From positions 1-17,851 of the forward strand of contig JARRCQ010000004.1 in the NCBI GenBank assembly GCA_029982105.1: a stretch of DNA of 17,851 nucleotides, given 5' to 3'. The position numbers and the translations under genes were made by a program. The notes below the pieces were generated by a model. That model did not search any database and had not been told where the DNA came from. It saw only the letters and a list, made by a program, of their open reading frames with translations. Source of the DNA: Candidatus Atribacteria bacterium (GTDB lineage Bacteria > Atribacterota > Atribacteria > Atribacterales > Caldatribacteriaceae). Positions 1 through 6,401 of this stretch are shown here, in pieces; the first letter of the stretch is position 1; every line of letters starts with the position of its first letter.

Positions 1-38
1 ATTTCCTTTTCGCTTAATATAATTCGACTTTCTTCCAT
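1..38 (-). CDS. Partial gene, 5' end only; possible TrpB2-type tryptophan synthase beta chain
   Basis: An ATG at 38..36 is preceded by a strong AAAGGAGAG ribosome binding site with about 9 bases of spacing. It opens a frame that runs off the window edge and reads MEESRIILSEKE. It begins 26 bases after the stop of the ATPase gene, so it is the fourth gene of the same operon. The short N-terminus resembles the start of the TrpB2 (pyridoxal-phosphate tryptophan synthase beta-like) family, which typically opens with an Ile-Leu-x-Glu-x-Glu stretch followed by Pro and Trp-Tyr-Asn. Only 12 codons are visible, so the product is an inference from that resemblance and from the Trp T-box and TrpX-type transporter upstream. 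That a gene starts here is much more certain than its identity. Confidence 0.5.
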   Translation of the reverse strand, partial: MEESRIILSEKE

Positions 39-64
39 AGATTTTCTCTCCTTTCTAAAGGTTT

Positions 65-886
65 TTAAGAAGACAGCAATGCTCGGTCTTCAGCAAATTT
101 TTTATGCCTCAACTCGCTAAATCTCTCCAATAGCTCCTCAATGGTCATTTTATGTCTTTCGTCTCCCGCGAGGTCAAGAACTATTTCCCCTTCATCCATC
201 ATCAGAGTGCGGTCTCCAAACTTTAAAGCATCTTGCAAATTGTGAGTAACCATCAGAGCCGTGAGATTGTTCTCATAAATCAATTTATTAGTAAGCTCCA
301 TAATTTTTTCTCCTGTTTTAGGGTCTAAATTAGCGGTATGCTCATCAAGAAGAAGGATTTTGGGACGACCAAAGATAGCCATAACCAAAGCTAATGCCTG
401 CCTTTGTCCTCCCGAGAGCAATCCCACTCGTTCTCTCAATCTTTTCTCCAAACCTAATCCTATGTCCGAAAGCTTTTCCTGAAAAAATTTCCTCATCTCC
501 TCATTTATAGCCGGACGGAAACTTTTTCTCTTACCCTTTAAGTAGGCCAGAGCCAAATTTTCTTCAATGGTCAAAGAGGGGGCAGTCCCTTGAAAAGTGT
601 TCTGGAATACTCTTCCTATATAAGGAGCTCGGCGATAAGCCTGCAGATGAGTTACTTCTTTTCCGTTTATCATTATCTTTCCACTATCGGGTAAATAACT
701 ACCACTTATCAGGTTAAGAAGAGTAGTTTTACCTGCACCATTACTACCCACTACAGTCACAAACTGTCCTTCTAAAATTCTTAAGTTGAGGTTGCGAACC
801 GCCCATTGTTCATCCTGGGTGTAACGATAAAAATATTTATTAACATTTTCCAACCGAAGCATTGCTTTGTCTTCTATTTTATTCAT
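65..886 (-). CDS. TrpXYZ-type ABC transporter, ATP-binding protein
   Basis: This 273-residue protein is the cytoplasmic ATPase that would power the importer encoded with the two upstream genes. Visible motifs are Walker A GSNGAGKT (residues 47-54), Q95 in the Q-loop, the signature LSGGQ (157-161), Walker B ILLLDE (177-182) with a following His, and the switch His at 215 in VTHN. Its start codon directly abuts the permease stop with no intervening base, implying translational coupling. An internal Met at residue 9 (MLRLENV) aligns better with usual family N-termini and could be the true start. Neither start has a strong ribosome binding site. The family (with COG2984-type binding protein and COG4120-type permease) includes predicted tryptophan importers. 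The Trp assignment here rests on the T-box leader. Confidence 0.93.
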   Translation of the reverse strand: MNKIEDKAMLRLENVNKYFYRYTQDEQWAVRNLNLRILEGQFVTVVGSNGAGKTTLLNLISGSYLPDSGKIMINGKEVTHLQAYRRAPYIGRVFQNTFQGTAPSLTIEENLALAYLKGKRKSFRPAINEEMRKFFQEKLSDIGLGLEKRLRERVGLLSGGQRQALALVMAIFGRPKILLLDEHTANLDPKTGEKIMELTNKLIYENNLTALMVTHNLQDALKFGDRTLMMDEGEIVLDLAGDERHKMTIEELLERFSELRHKKFAEDRALLSS

Positions 887-1795
887 CTATCTAACTTTAA
901 CCCTCCGAGAAAGCTTTTCCTGCAAAACAGGGTAAGAAAGAATAATAATCACTATAAGGCCGGTAAACAATTTTAAATCATAAGGTTTAAAGCCAATATT
1001 ATAACCCCAGTTAAGAGCCACTGCTGTAGCTAAACGATAAACCACCGAGCCTGCTATTACTTGAAGAGTCATAACAAAAATAGTTTTCCCCCGCATCAGT
1101 ACTTCCCCTACAATTACCGATGCCAGGCCCGAAACTACCATACCAATACCCATATTCACATCTACAAACCCTTGATGTTGAGCAAACATAGCTCCTGCAA
1201 AAGCCACTAAAGCGTTGGAAACGCTAACTCCGATTAACTTCATAGAATCAGGGTTGATGCCCTGTGCTTCTACCAAAGTTGGATTATTTCCTGTAGCTCT
1301 GATGGATAAGCCAATTTCGGTTCCTAAAAAAAAGTCCAGCAAAAGTTTGATGCCCAGAACTAAAAGCAGTAAAAACACCAGACGGAAATAAGCTTCTGGC
1401 GCTCCTGGAAAATGATCTCTCAAGATAATAAAAATAGTCCGATGTCCCAAATTTTCTGAGAGAGAAATATTTGGCCTTCCCATAATTCGAAGATTTATAG
1501 AATAAAGACAGGTCATAGTTAATATTCCAGAAAGGAGGGCAGGAATACGAGAAAAAGTATGCAAAAAACCAGTAAAAGCTCCCGCTAAAGCCCCGGCTAA
1601 AAACGCAGCTACCATCCCCCACCCTGCCCCGAAACCATGATACATCATAACGGCAAAAACTGCCGCTCCCAAAGGGTAACTACCGTCTACAGTTAAATCG
1701 GGAAAATCAAGGCAACGAAAAGTTATAAATACTCCTAAAGCTAATATTCCAAACAACAAACCTTCCTGTAAACTATAAAGAAAAAAATCGCTAAT
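887..1795 (-). CDS. TrpXYZ-type ABC transporter, permease; probable AUU start
   Basis: This is a polytopic inner-membrane permease with about eight hydrophobic segments. It carries the family-characteristic stretch FRCLDFPDLTVDGSYPLGAA near the N-terminus. The first conventional start is TTG at 1759, but the purine-rich sequence before it sits only one base away. The frame stays open 12 more codons upstream to an in-frame TAG. Those codons (ISDFFLYSLQEG) look like the usual first hydrophobic residues of this family. An ATT at 1795..1793 lies about 9 bases after a strong AAAGGAG ribosome binding site. I therefore place the start at ATT, giving 302 residues; starting at TTG gives 290. It follows the binding-protein gene after a 52-base gap holding a hairpin and is immediately followed by the ATPase gene. 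Confidence 0.88.
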   Translation of the reverse strand: MSDFFLYSLQEGLLFGILALGVFITFRCLDFPDLTVDGSYPLGAAVFAVMMYHGFGAGWGMVAAFLAGALAGAFTGFLHTFSRIPALLSGILTMTCLYSINLRIMGRPNISLSENLGHRTIFIILRDHFPGAPEAYFRLVFLLLLVLGIKLLLDFFLGTEIGLSIRATGNNPTLVEAQGINPDSMKLIGVSVSNALVAFAGAMFAQHQGFVDVNMGIGMVVSGLASVIVGEVLMRGKTIFVMTLQVIAGSVVYRLATAVALNWGYNIGFKPYDLKLFTGLIVIIILSYPVLQEKLSRRVKVR

Positions 1796-1813
1796 CGGCT
1801 ATCTCTCCTTTAA

Positions 1814-1836
1814 GGGGAGAAGATTTACTTCTCCCC
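1814..1836 (-). other. Intercistronic hairpin between binding-protein and permease genes
   Basis: On the minus strand a perfect 9-base-pair stem GGGGAGAAG / CTTCTCCCC closes a five-base loop. It lies between the stop of the binding-protein gene and the permease ribosome binding site. No U-tract follows, so it is unlikely to be a strong terminator. Its position suggests 3'-end protection of the binding-protein message, giving more binding protein than membrane subunits. That role is inferred. Confidence 0.7.
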
Positions 1837-1847
1837 CCTCTTGATTA

Positions 1848-2861
1848 TCACTCCGGCAATGATTCCAGAGAAACTTCTACTCCTTGAGCTTTCATATCTT
1901 CTACAAAAGCATTAAGTTTTGCCGCAAATTCCTCTTTATCTAAGCCTAACATTTTCACTGTTTGCGGATTGAACAAAAGAGTTAATTTTTTGGCAAACTC
2001 TACCGAGATTTCTCCCGGGTTTTCTCCTTTAAGAATCCGAGCTACCAGGTCAGCTGTCTGTCGGCCGTGAAGATAGTAATCAAACCCTAGAGCCAAAAGC
2101 GCTCCCTGGCTTACAGTAGTAGGATCAGCTAAAAAGAGAGGAATTTTATTATCGGCACAAATTTTAGTTACTGTATCCAAAGCACTTATCACGGTATTAT
2201 CAGTAGCCACATATATAGCATCTATTTTTCCCACCAAAGACCTGGCAGCCATAGATACATCAGCAGTAGTAGCTACTGTAGCTTCCAGGATTTCCATACC
2301 TAACTCCGCACAAGCTGCTTTAGCCATATCATTGGTGACCACTGAATTTACCTCTCCAGAGTTATAAAGATTGCCCACTTTTTTAGTATCTGGAAAAAGA
2401 TATTTTATGAGATACATCTGTTTATCCACTGGTACCATATCTGAAACCCCGGTTACATTACCACCTGGATTTTCCAGACTACTTACCAAACCAGAGCTCA
2501 CCGGGTCAGTGACCGCAGAAAAAACCACCGGAATTTCCTTAGTAGCATTGACCGCCGCTTGAGAAGCAGGGGTGGCAATAGAGACAATTAAATCTACTTT
2601 TTCCGAAACAAATTTTTGAGCAATGGTGTTAGCCGTAGCCATATCCCCCTGTGCCGATTGAACATCATATTCAATGTTTTCACCCGGGATATAGCCATAA
2701 ACCTCCTTTAAAGCATCCATTAACCCATCCCTTACAGCATTTAAGGCAGGGTGGTCTATGATCTGTACTACCCCAATTTTAATTTTTTCTTCTCCCCATG
2801 CGCATACAGAAAGCACTCCCACCAAACAAATTACCAGACTCACCAGAATAATTTTCTTCAC
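1848..2861 (-). CDS. trpX: TrpX-type ABC transporter substrate-binding protein
   Basis: This 337-residue extracytoplasmic binding protein belongs to the ABC_sub_bind family (COG2984), the receptor of TrpXYZ-type importers. Residues 1-23 form a signal peptide: MKK, a hydrophobic core, then CAWG before EEKIKIG. The Cys at 20 is in LSVC, a poor lipobox, whereas A-W-G fits signal peptidase I, so a soluble periplasmic protein is likely. The mature part has family features such as the stretches around VSIATPASQAA and AVTDPVSSGLV, typical of its two lobes. The start is GTG at 2861, preceded by AAGGGGG with good spacing. An overlapping ATG in another frame is rejected. Transcription is controlled by the T-box leader. 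Tryptophan as ligand is inferred from the specifier codon; aromatic relatives such as tyrosine are the main alternative. Confidence 0.9.
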   Translation of the reverse strand: MKKIILVSLVICLVGVLSVCAWGEEKIKIGVVQIIDHPALNAVRDGLMDALKEVYGYIPGENIEYDVQSAQGDMATANTIAQKFVSEKVDLIVSIATPASQAAVNATKEIPVVFSAVTDPVSSGLVSSLENPGGNVTGVSDMVPVDKQMYLIKYLFPDTKKVGNLYNSGEVNSVVTNDMAKAACAELGMEILEATVATTADVSMAARSLVGKIDAIYVATDNTVISALDTVTKICADNKIPLFLADPTTVSQGALLALGFDYYLHGRQTADLVARILKGENPGEISVEFAKKLTLLFNPQTVKMLGLDKEEFAAKLNAFVEDMKAQGVEVSLESLPE

Positions 2862-2884
2862 TTAGCATACCCCCTTCTAGGTTT

Positions 2885-3125
2885 ATAAACAAAAGCCCCT
2901 CGCCACACAGGGACGAGGGGCAAAACTCGCGGTGCCACCCTTTTTGGGTATCTAACCCCACTCTTTTCTTTTATCGGGGAAAACGGTAAACCTTAATCAG
3001 GAATTTCCTTTTCGGCTTACTCCTCCAGGACCCATTCGTATTTGCCCCAATGCCGAGTTTCCACCTTCCTCAGCTCTCTGCAATTGGCAACAAAAACTAC
3101 TTTTCCCTTCCTTGGATTATCATAT
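2885..3125 (-). promoter_or_regulatory. T-box leader, probable tryptophan (UGG) specifier
   Basis: Read on the minus strand, this leader senses uncharged tRNA to permit read-through into the transporter operon. The T-box core AGGGTGGCACCGCG is at 2941..2928. Stem I can be folded by eye: base CCA(A)GGA with TCCTGG, then GTTTTTG with CAAATAC, then CCAAT with ATTGG, topped by GCTGAG with CTCGGC and an AGAGAG stretch. The specifier bulge has the loop-E halves AGTA (5' side) and GAA (3' side), followed by TGG and a purine. This makes UGG (Trp) the likely specifier. A nearby UAC (Tyr) falls inside the paired CAAATAC strand and is less likely. The downstream genes are of the TrpXYZ type, which agrees with Trp. 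Confidence 0.93.
2891..2921 (-). terminator. T-box intrinsic terminator
   Basis: GCCCCTCG pairs with CGAGGGGC across a short loop, followed by TTTTG on the minus strand. The 5' arm directly follows the T-box core, so antiterminator pairing would compete with this hairpin, the standard T-box arrangement. Confidence 0.88.
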
Positions 3126-3145
3126 TCGCTTATAATACGGATATA

Positions 3146-3173
3146 ATTATACTCAGAAGCGAGGAGAAGTAAA
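3146..3173 (-). promoter_or_regulatory. Promoter of the T-box operon
   Basis: On the minus strand TTTACT (3173..3168) and TATAAT (3151..3146) are separated by 16 bases. Transcription would start about 20-30 bases before stem I. The -35 box lies next to the GTG start of the divergent repair gene at 3176, so the two units are back to back with overlapping control regions. Confidence 0.6.
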
Positions 3174-3175
3174 GA

Positions 3176-3718
3176 GTGTCAAGAGCTTATTTTTCTTATT
3201 TAAGAACTTGGCTGGGTTTTTCTATTCTTTCCTGGCAAGAAGATAAGCTTCGGGCTTTTATTTTACCTCAGCAAAATAAGGAAAAAGCTCTAACCATCTT
3301 CCAGGAAAAAGCTAAATTTAGTTTTTGCCCTCATCCCCAAGAAAAGAGCCCCTTTCCCTCCTTAGAACAAGCTATTCAAAACTATTTTAATGGTTATCCC
3401 GCATCTTTTTCATTTCCTCTCTATCTGAACGAACTTCCCTCTTTCACTCAAGAAGTCTTACAGACCACCGCCCTTATCCCCTATGGAGAAACGCTCACCT
3501 ACGGGCAAGTAGCCAAGAAGATAGGGAAACCCCGAGCTTCCCGAGCGGTAGGTAGAGCTTTAGGACAAAACCCTTTGCCTCTTCTCATTCCCTGTCACCG
3601 AGTAATTGCTTGCCACAACTGGGGAGGATACTCTACCTATGGATTACGATTTAAAATTCTCCTCCTTTCTATAGAATTAAGGTCGAACTCGGGTAGCGGC
3701 TCTATTCCTCTCGTATAA
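3176..3718 (+). CDS. ogt: Methylated-DNA--protein-cysteine S-methyltransferase
   Basis: This 180-residue suicide repair protein transfers alkyl groups from O6-alkylguanine (and O4-alkylthymine) to its own cysteine. The C-terminal DNA-binding/catalytic domain is clear. IPYGETLTYGQVA (101-113) starts it, followed by the recognition helix ASRAVGRALG (121-130) with the Arg finger at 123. NP at 132-133 forms the hinge, then PCHRV with acceptor Cys140, then GGY (150-152). The N-terminal domain (1-90) is divergent. The start is GTG at 3176 with GAGGAG about 9 bases before it. The last dozen residues (from about 169, Ser/Gly rich) extend past the normal end and are encoded in a 42-base overlap with the convergent riboflavin transporter gene. 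An Ogt versus Ada-C label cannot be settled from sequence alone. Confidence 0.92.
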   Translation: MSRAYFSYLRTWLGFSILSWQEDKLRAFILPQQNKEKALTIFQEKAKFSFCPHPQEKSPFPSLEQAIQNYFNGYPASFSFPLYLNELPSFTQEVLQTTALIPYGETLTYGQVAKKIGKPRASRAVGRALGQNPLPLLIPCHRVIACHNWGGYSTYGLRFKILLLSIELRSNSGSGSIPLV

Positions 3719-4246
3719 AGGTTCTTCTATAAAATTACTGATTCTTTTATAAATTAAAAGCGTAATAGCTCCATTGATGACTCCCTTTAAAATATTGAAA
3801 GGAACAATAGCAGGAAGCAGCATTCCTTTAACCACTTCTCTCCCTACTCCCATATAAAGAGGAGTTATCAATAAGTTGGCTCCGGCCATAATTGCAGTCA
3901 TAAAAAGGGGAGCCACTATTAAACTGGTTATCGCCCCATTCCTAGTGCGATGTCTTTGATATAAAAATCCAGCCAGCACTACATAGCTACCAGTAGCTAA
4001 AAAGTGCATCAGCACACCCCAGGGGCCTCCCTCCCCAGTAATCAGAGCAAATAATAATGATACTACACCAGTCAGCAATAACCCCAACCCCGGACCAAAT
4101 TTAAACCCCGCTATCAAAAGAGGCACGTCTCCGGGGTCATAAAGAAGAAAAGGTGCTTGAGGAATAATAGGAAAATGAATTAACAGACTTACTGCCAAAG
4201 ATAGACCGGCTAATACTCCACCATAAACAATGTTTTTTTGTTCCAC
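3677..4246 (-). CDS. ribU: ECF transporter S component, riboflavin-type (RibU-like)
   Basis: This 189-residue integral membrane protein has about five to six hydrophobic segments. It resembles the ECF_trnsprt family, whose S components bind a vitamin and dock with a shared EcfA-A'-T module. The N-terminal half contains the typical LLIHFPIIPQAPFLLYDPGD region, followed by a Gly-rich segment (FGPGLGLLLTG). Specificity for riboflavin is supported mainly by the upstream FMN riboswitch. The start is GTG at 4246, preceded by GGGAGG with 6-base spacing. No EcfA or EcfT gene is in the window, so the energising module must be encoded elsewhere. The last 42 bases overlap the convergent alkyltransferase gene. 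The C-terminus is basic (NRAATRVRP). Confidence 0.9.
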   Translation of the reverse strand: MEQKNIVYGGVLAGLSLAVSLLIHFPIIPQAPFLLYDPGDVPLLIAGFKFGPGLGLLLTGVVSLLFALITGEGGPWGVLMHFLATGSYVVLAGFLYQRHRTRNGAITSLIVAPLFMTAIMAGANLLITPLYMGVGREVVKGMLLPAIVPFNILKGVINGAITLLIYKRISNFIEEPLYERNRAATRVRP

Positions 4247-4276
4247 AAAAATGCCTCCCTCTTTCTTCTCCAGGGT

Positions 4277-4313
4277 AAAAAAAAGCCCTGGAAATTTGAA
4301 CTTCCAGGGCTTT
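4277..4313 (-). terminator. FMN riboswitch expression-platform terminator
   Basis: On the minus strand AGCCCTGGAA pairs with TTCCAGGGCT (10 base pairs, 8-base loop), followed by a run of eight T. It lies between the FMN aptamer and the ribU ribosome binding site, so FMN binding would favour premature termination. Confidence 0.92.
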
Positions 4314-4324
4314 TTACTCTTTGT

Positions 4325-4470
4325 CTTCCTTCTTCTCTCCTCCGGACTTTACCGTCGGCTCCGGATTTTAACCGGATCTACCCCCTAAGGGGCTCGCGGG
4401 CTCAGAGCTTTCGCTCTTTACCGCCGGTCGGGAATCGGGTTCTACCCTCACCCTGCCCTGAAGAAGTTTC
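4325..4470 (-). promoter_or_regulatory. FMN (RFN) riboswitch aptamer
   Basis: On the minus strand the conserved blocks of the FMN aptamer appear in order: CTTCAGGGCAGGGTGA near the 5' end, then TCCCGACCGGCGGTAA, GAGCCCGCGAGC, GATCCGGTTAAAATCCGGAG, and CCGACGGTAAAGTCCGGA. The closing P1 strand GAGAAGAAG pairs back to CTTCTTC. It precedes the RibU-like gene and a U-tract terminator, so it should repress riboflavin uptake when FMN is high. Confidence 0.96.
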
Positions 4471-4483
4471 TTTTGCTGCAGTT

Positions 4484-4512
4484 ATTTTAAAAGTAAGTAG
4501 CCAAACTGTCAA
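4484..4512 (-). promoter_or_regulatory. Promoter of the riboflavin transporter transcript
   Basis: TTGACA (4512..4507) and TAAAAT (4489..4484) are separated by exactly 17 bases on the minus strand. The predicted transcript start falls just before the FMN aptamer. This is the best sigma-70-type promoter match in the window. Confidence 0.8.
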
Positions 4513-4557
4513 GGGCGCTGGAGGAAGATGCTATTTTTCCTTAGTGGTCTTTTGTAT

Positions 4558-4878
4558 TTATTTTTGAGAGTTTTTTCTTTTACCCGATAACTTAGAAGAG
4601 GTAGTGCTTTTCTGTCGAGAAGGAATAAAAGAAGAGAAATGGTCTACATCTTCGGAGGTAACTATCCCCCAATCCTGCAAAATATGTAAAACTGCCTCTC
4701 TTTTAGCTTCCGGACCCAGGAGCTGACCTATCATAGCTAAAGAATCCACGTTAGCAACCAGATAGCCATGTTCTATTCCTTGTCTCTTTACTGCCAGCTC
4801 CAAAAGCTCATGCACTACCGGGGTCTGTGTTCCCAGTAACACCTTACTGGCTCGAAGATGTTCCCTTTTCGAAGCCAT
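4558..4878 (-). CDS. Hypothetical protein, 106 residues, basic C-terminal tail
   Basis: I do not recognise this gene. The product has a predicted mostly helical, soluble body (about residues 5-85) with no signal peptide or membrane segment. Notable residues are the two Val-His-Glu/Leu-His-Ile motifs (VVHELLEL near 22 and VLHILQDWG near 63). A Ser/Thr/Lys-rich tail follows from about 86. The order His ... His ... Gln-Asp-Trp-Gly loosely recalls DUF6915-like proteins, but this is only an impression. Its ATG at 4878 lies within the end of the preceding gene (35-base overlap), with a weak ribosome binding site, so it is probably translationally coupled. Coding status is supported by the overlap, shared promoter and sensible composition. 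Confidence 0.65.
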   Translation of the reverse strand: MASKREHLRASKVLLGTQTPVVHELLELAVKRQGIEHGYLVANVDSLAMIGQLLGPEAKREAVLHILQDWGIVTSEDVDHFSSFIPSRQKSTTSSKLSGKRKNSQK

Positions 4879-5119
4879 AAAGCTTTCTCACATCCTCAAT
4901 AAGTAAATCAGGTATAACTTTAGTCTTTTCAAATAAGTCACTGTAGGCATCTACCCATCTTCGCCATATTTCCCTTATTTGATCATCGCCAACTGGAGCT
5001 CCTTTTTCCAAAAAACTGGTAGGCTTGGTGGCATTTAACCACTCAGTAATAGTTTTTAAAGTTTCCAAAGCGGCAAACCGCCGGTCAGCCATTTCCCGAG
5101 TATAATCTTTAATATCCAT
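4844..5119 (-). CDS. Hypothetical protein, 91 residues, helical and Trp-rich
   Basis: I do not recognise this gene. The 91-residue product is charged and likely all-helical, with no signal peptide or membrane segment. It has three Trp (about residues 27, 52 and 55) and a central IREIWRRWVDAYSDLFEKT helix that is amphipathic. The start at 5119 is well supported: AAGGGGG sits 7 bases before the ATG, and a promoter (5154-5182) lies just upstream. It overlaps the next gene by 35 bases, so the two probably form a two-gene operon and may act together. An all-helical dimerising or small adaptor protein is conceivable. No function can be assigned. Confidence 0.7.
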   Translation of the reverse strand: MDIKDYTREMADRRFAALETLKTITEWLNATKPTSFLEKGAPVGDDQIREIWRRWVDAYSDLFEKTKVIPDLLIEDVRKLYGFEKGTSSSQ

Positions 5120-5153
5120 AGTAATTCCCCCTTTTCAATCCATAATTTCTTTA

Positions 5154-5182
5154 ATTTTACTTCCCCTCTATATTTTTATCAA
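5154..5182 (-). promoter_or_regulatory. Promoter of the two hypothetical genes
   Basis: On the minus strand TTGATA (5182..5177) and TAAAAT (5159..5154) are 17 bases apart, about 35 bases before the ATG at 5119. The rest of the 283-base gap up to 5402 holds no gene and no clear terminator after the peptide-transporter operon. Confidence 0.65.
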
Positions 5183-5338
5183 GCAGGTCATAGGTGGATG
5201 GCCGCCTCTTTGTAAAATCTTACCTAAGATGTACTTTGCCCCAAGGACCATCCTTTTTTCTATTTTTACGAAGATACAGGATATAGTCATTTTGACTTCC
5301 GATGTAATGTACTTTTAAAGCCTTAATATCTTAACGGG

Positions 5339-5357
5339 TTTTGCAGAATACTATAAT
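5339..5357 (+). repeat. TTTTGC-N7-TATAAT motif, single copy
   Basis: GGGTTTTGCAG is followed by TATAAT, with exactly 7 bases between TTTTGC and TATAAT. The same arrangement occurs twice in tandem at 15947-15987. Here, on the plus strand, it points toward the 3' end of dppF and has no obvious gene to drive. Confidence 0.55.
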
Positions 5358-5402
5358 AGGAAAATAAGGTCAGAGAGCAAGAAAGAACTTAAGCAACACC
5401 CT

Positions 5403-6401
5403 CTATCTTGGAATTCTCTCCCAGGATAAGCTACCCGGAAAGTGACAGGCCACCCAATGGTTTTCTTCTATTTCTTCCAAAGCTGGCTCTACTTCGGAAC
5501 ATACATCCTGAGCTACTGGACAGCGGGTATGGAAACGGCACCCCTGCGGAGGATTAATGGGGCTGGGGACATCTCCGCTCAAAATAATTCGCTTTACTTC
5601 ATAATCAGGGTCGGGAACCGGTACAGCAGAAATCAAGGCTACACTATAAGGGTGAGAAGGAGAAGAAAAGAACGCATCTCCATCTGCTATTTCTACTATT
5701 TTTCCTAAATACATAACCATAACCCGATTACAAATCTGTCTCACTACCGCCAAATCGTGAGAAATGAAAATATAAGTTAATTGGTAATCTCTTTTTAAAT
5801 CTTTTAATAAATTCAAAATTTGCGAGCGGACTGAAACATCCAGCGAAGAAACCGGCTCATCTGCCACCACTAAACGAGGGTTAAGAGCTAAGGCTCTCGC
5901 AATACCAATTCTCTGCCTCTGACCTCCAGAAAATTCATGAGGATAACGAGAAAAATACTCTGCCCCTAAACCTACTTTTTCTAATAAATCTAACGCTCTA
6001 CGCCGGATTTCCGAAAGGGAGGCTATGTGATGCACTTTCATACCTTCTTCCACTATAGAACCTATATGCATACGGGGGTCTAAAGAAGTAAAAGGATCTT
6101 GAAAAATCATCTGAATGTTTCGCCGAATGCTTTTTAGCTCGGAAGGTCGCAAAGAAGAAATATCTTGCCCTTGAAAAAACACCTCTCCCGCAGTTGGTTC
6201 ATAAAGCCGCATAATGGTCATTCCCAAAGTACTTTTTCCACAGCCTGATTCTCCTACTATGCCCAAAGTTTCCCCAGACAAAACCTCAAAACTCACCCCA
6301 TCCACTGCTTTTACCCAGTCTACGATTTTCCGAAAAACCCCCGCTTTAATGGGAAAATACTTTTGTAAATTCCGTACCTGCAACAAAGGAGCACCGCTCA
6401 T
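5403..6401 (-). CDS. dppF: Peptide ABC transporter, ATP-binding protein DppF/OppF
   Basis: This 332-residue protein is the second ATPase of a di/oligopeptide importer and would pair with DppD in the cytoplasm. Motifs visible are Walker A GESGCGKS (near 50), signature LSGGQRQRIGIARAL, Walker B VVADEP, and the switch His in FISHD. The C-terminal oligo_HPY region has the Cys pattern CRFHTRCP...DVC...ACHFPG, a set of four cysteines that can bind an Fe-S cluster in this family. Its ATG overlaps the DppD stop by four bases (ATGA), a tight translational coupling. It is the last gene of the long operon starting at gapA. I see no U-tract terminator in the roughly 280 bases that follow. Confidence 0.95.
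   Translation of the reverse strand: MSGAPLLQVRNLQKYFPIKAGVFRKIVDWVKAVDGVSFEVLSGETLGIVGESGCGKSTLGMTIMRLYEPTAGEVFFQGQDISSLRPSELKSIRRNIQMIFQDPFTSLDPRMHIGSIVEEGMKVHHIASLSEIRRRALDLLEKVGLGAEYFSRYPHEFSGGQRQRIGIARALALNPRLVVADEPVSSLDVSVRSQILNLLKDLKRDYQLTYIFISHDLAVVRQICNRVMVMYLGKIVEIADGDAFFSSPSHPYSVALISAVPVPDPDYEVKRIILSGDVPSPINPPQGCRFHTRCPVAQDVCSEVEPALEEIEENHWVACHFPGSLSWERIPR

Noticed and set aside
2779..2961. 60-residue open frame on the minus strand across the T-box terminator
   Set aside because: It overlaps the T-box core and the start of the binding-protein gene in another frame. Its sequence is explained by the leader RNA.
3020..3040. UAC (Tyr) as T-box specifier
   Set aside because: UAC falls in the strand CAAATAC that pairs with GTTTTTG in my fold, whereas UGG follows the loop-E GAA in the bulge. 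The transporter type also fits Trp.
4238..4567. 109-residue plus-strand open frame opposite the FMN riboswitch
   Set aside because: It lies entirely antisense to the aptamer, terminator and promoter of the riboflavin transporter, and its composition is not protein-like.
5403..5440. Terminator after dppF
   Set aside because: I looked for a stem followed by U residues just beyond the stop and found only weak AGAG/CTCT pairing, so none is called.
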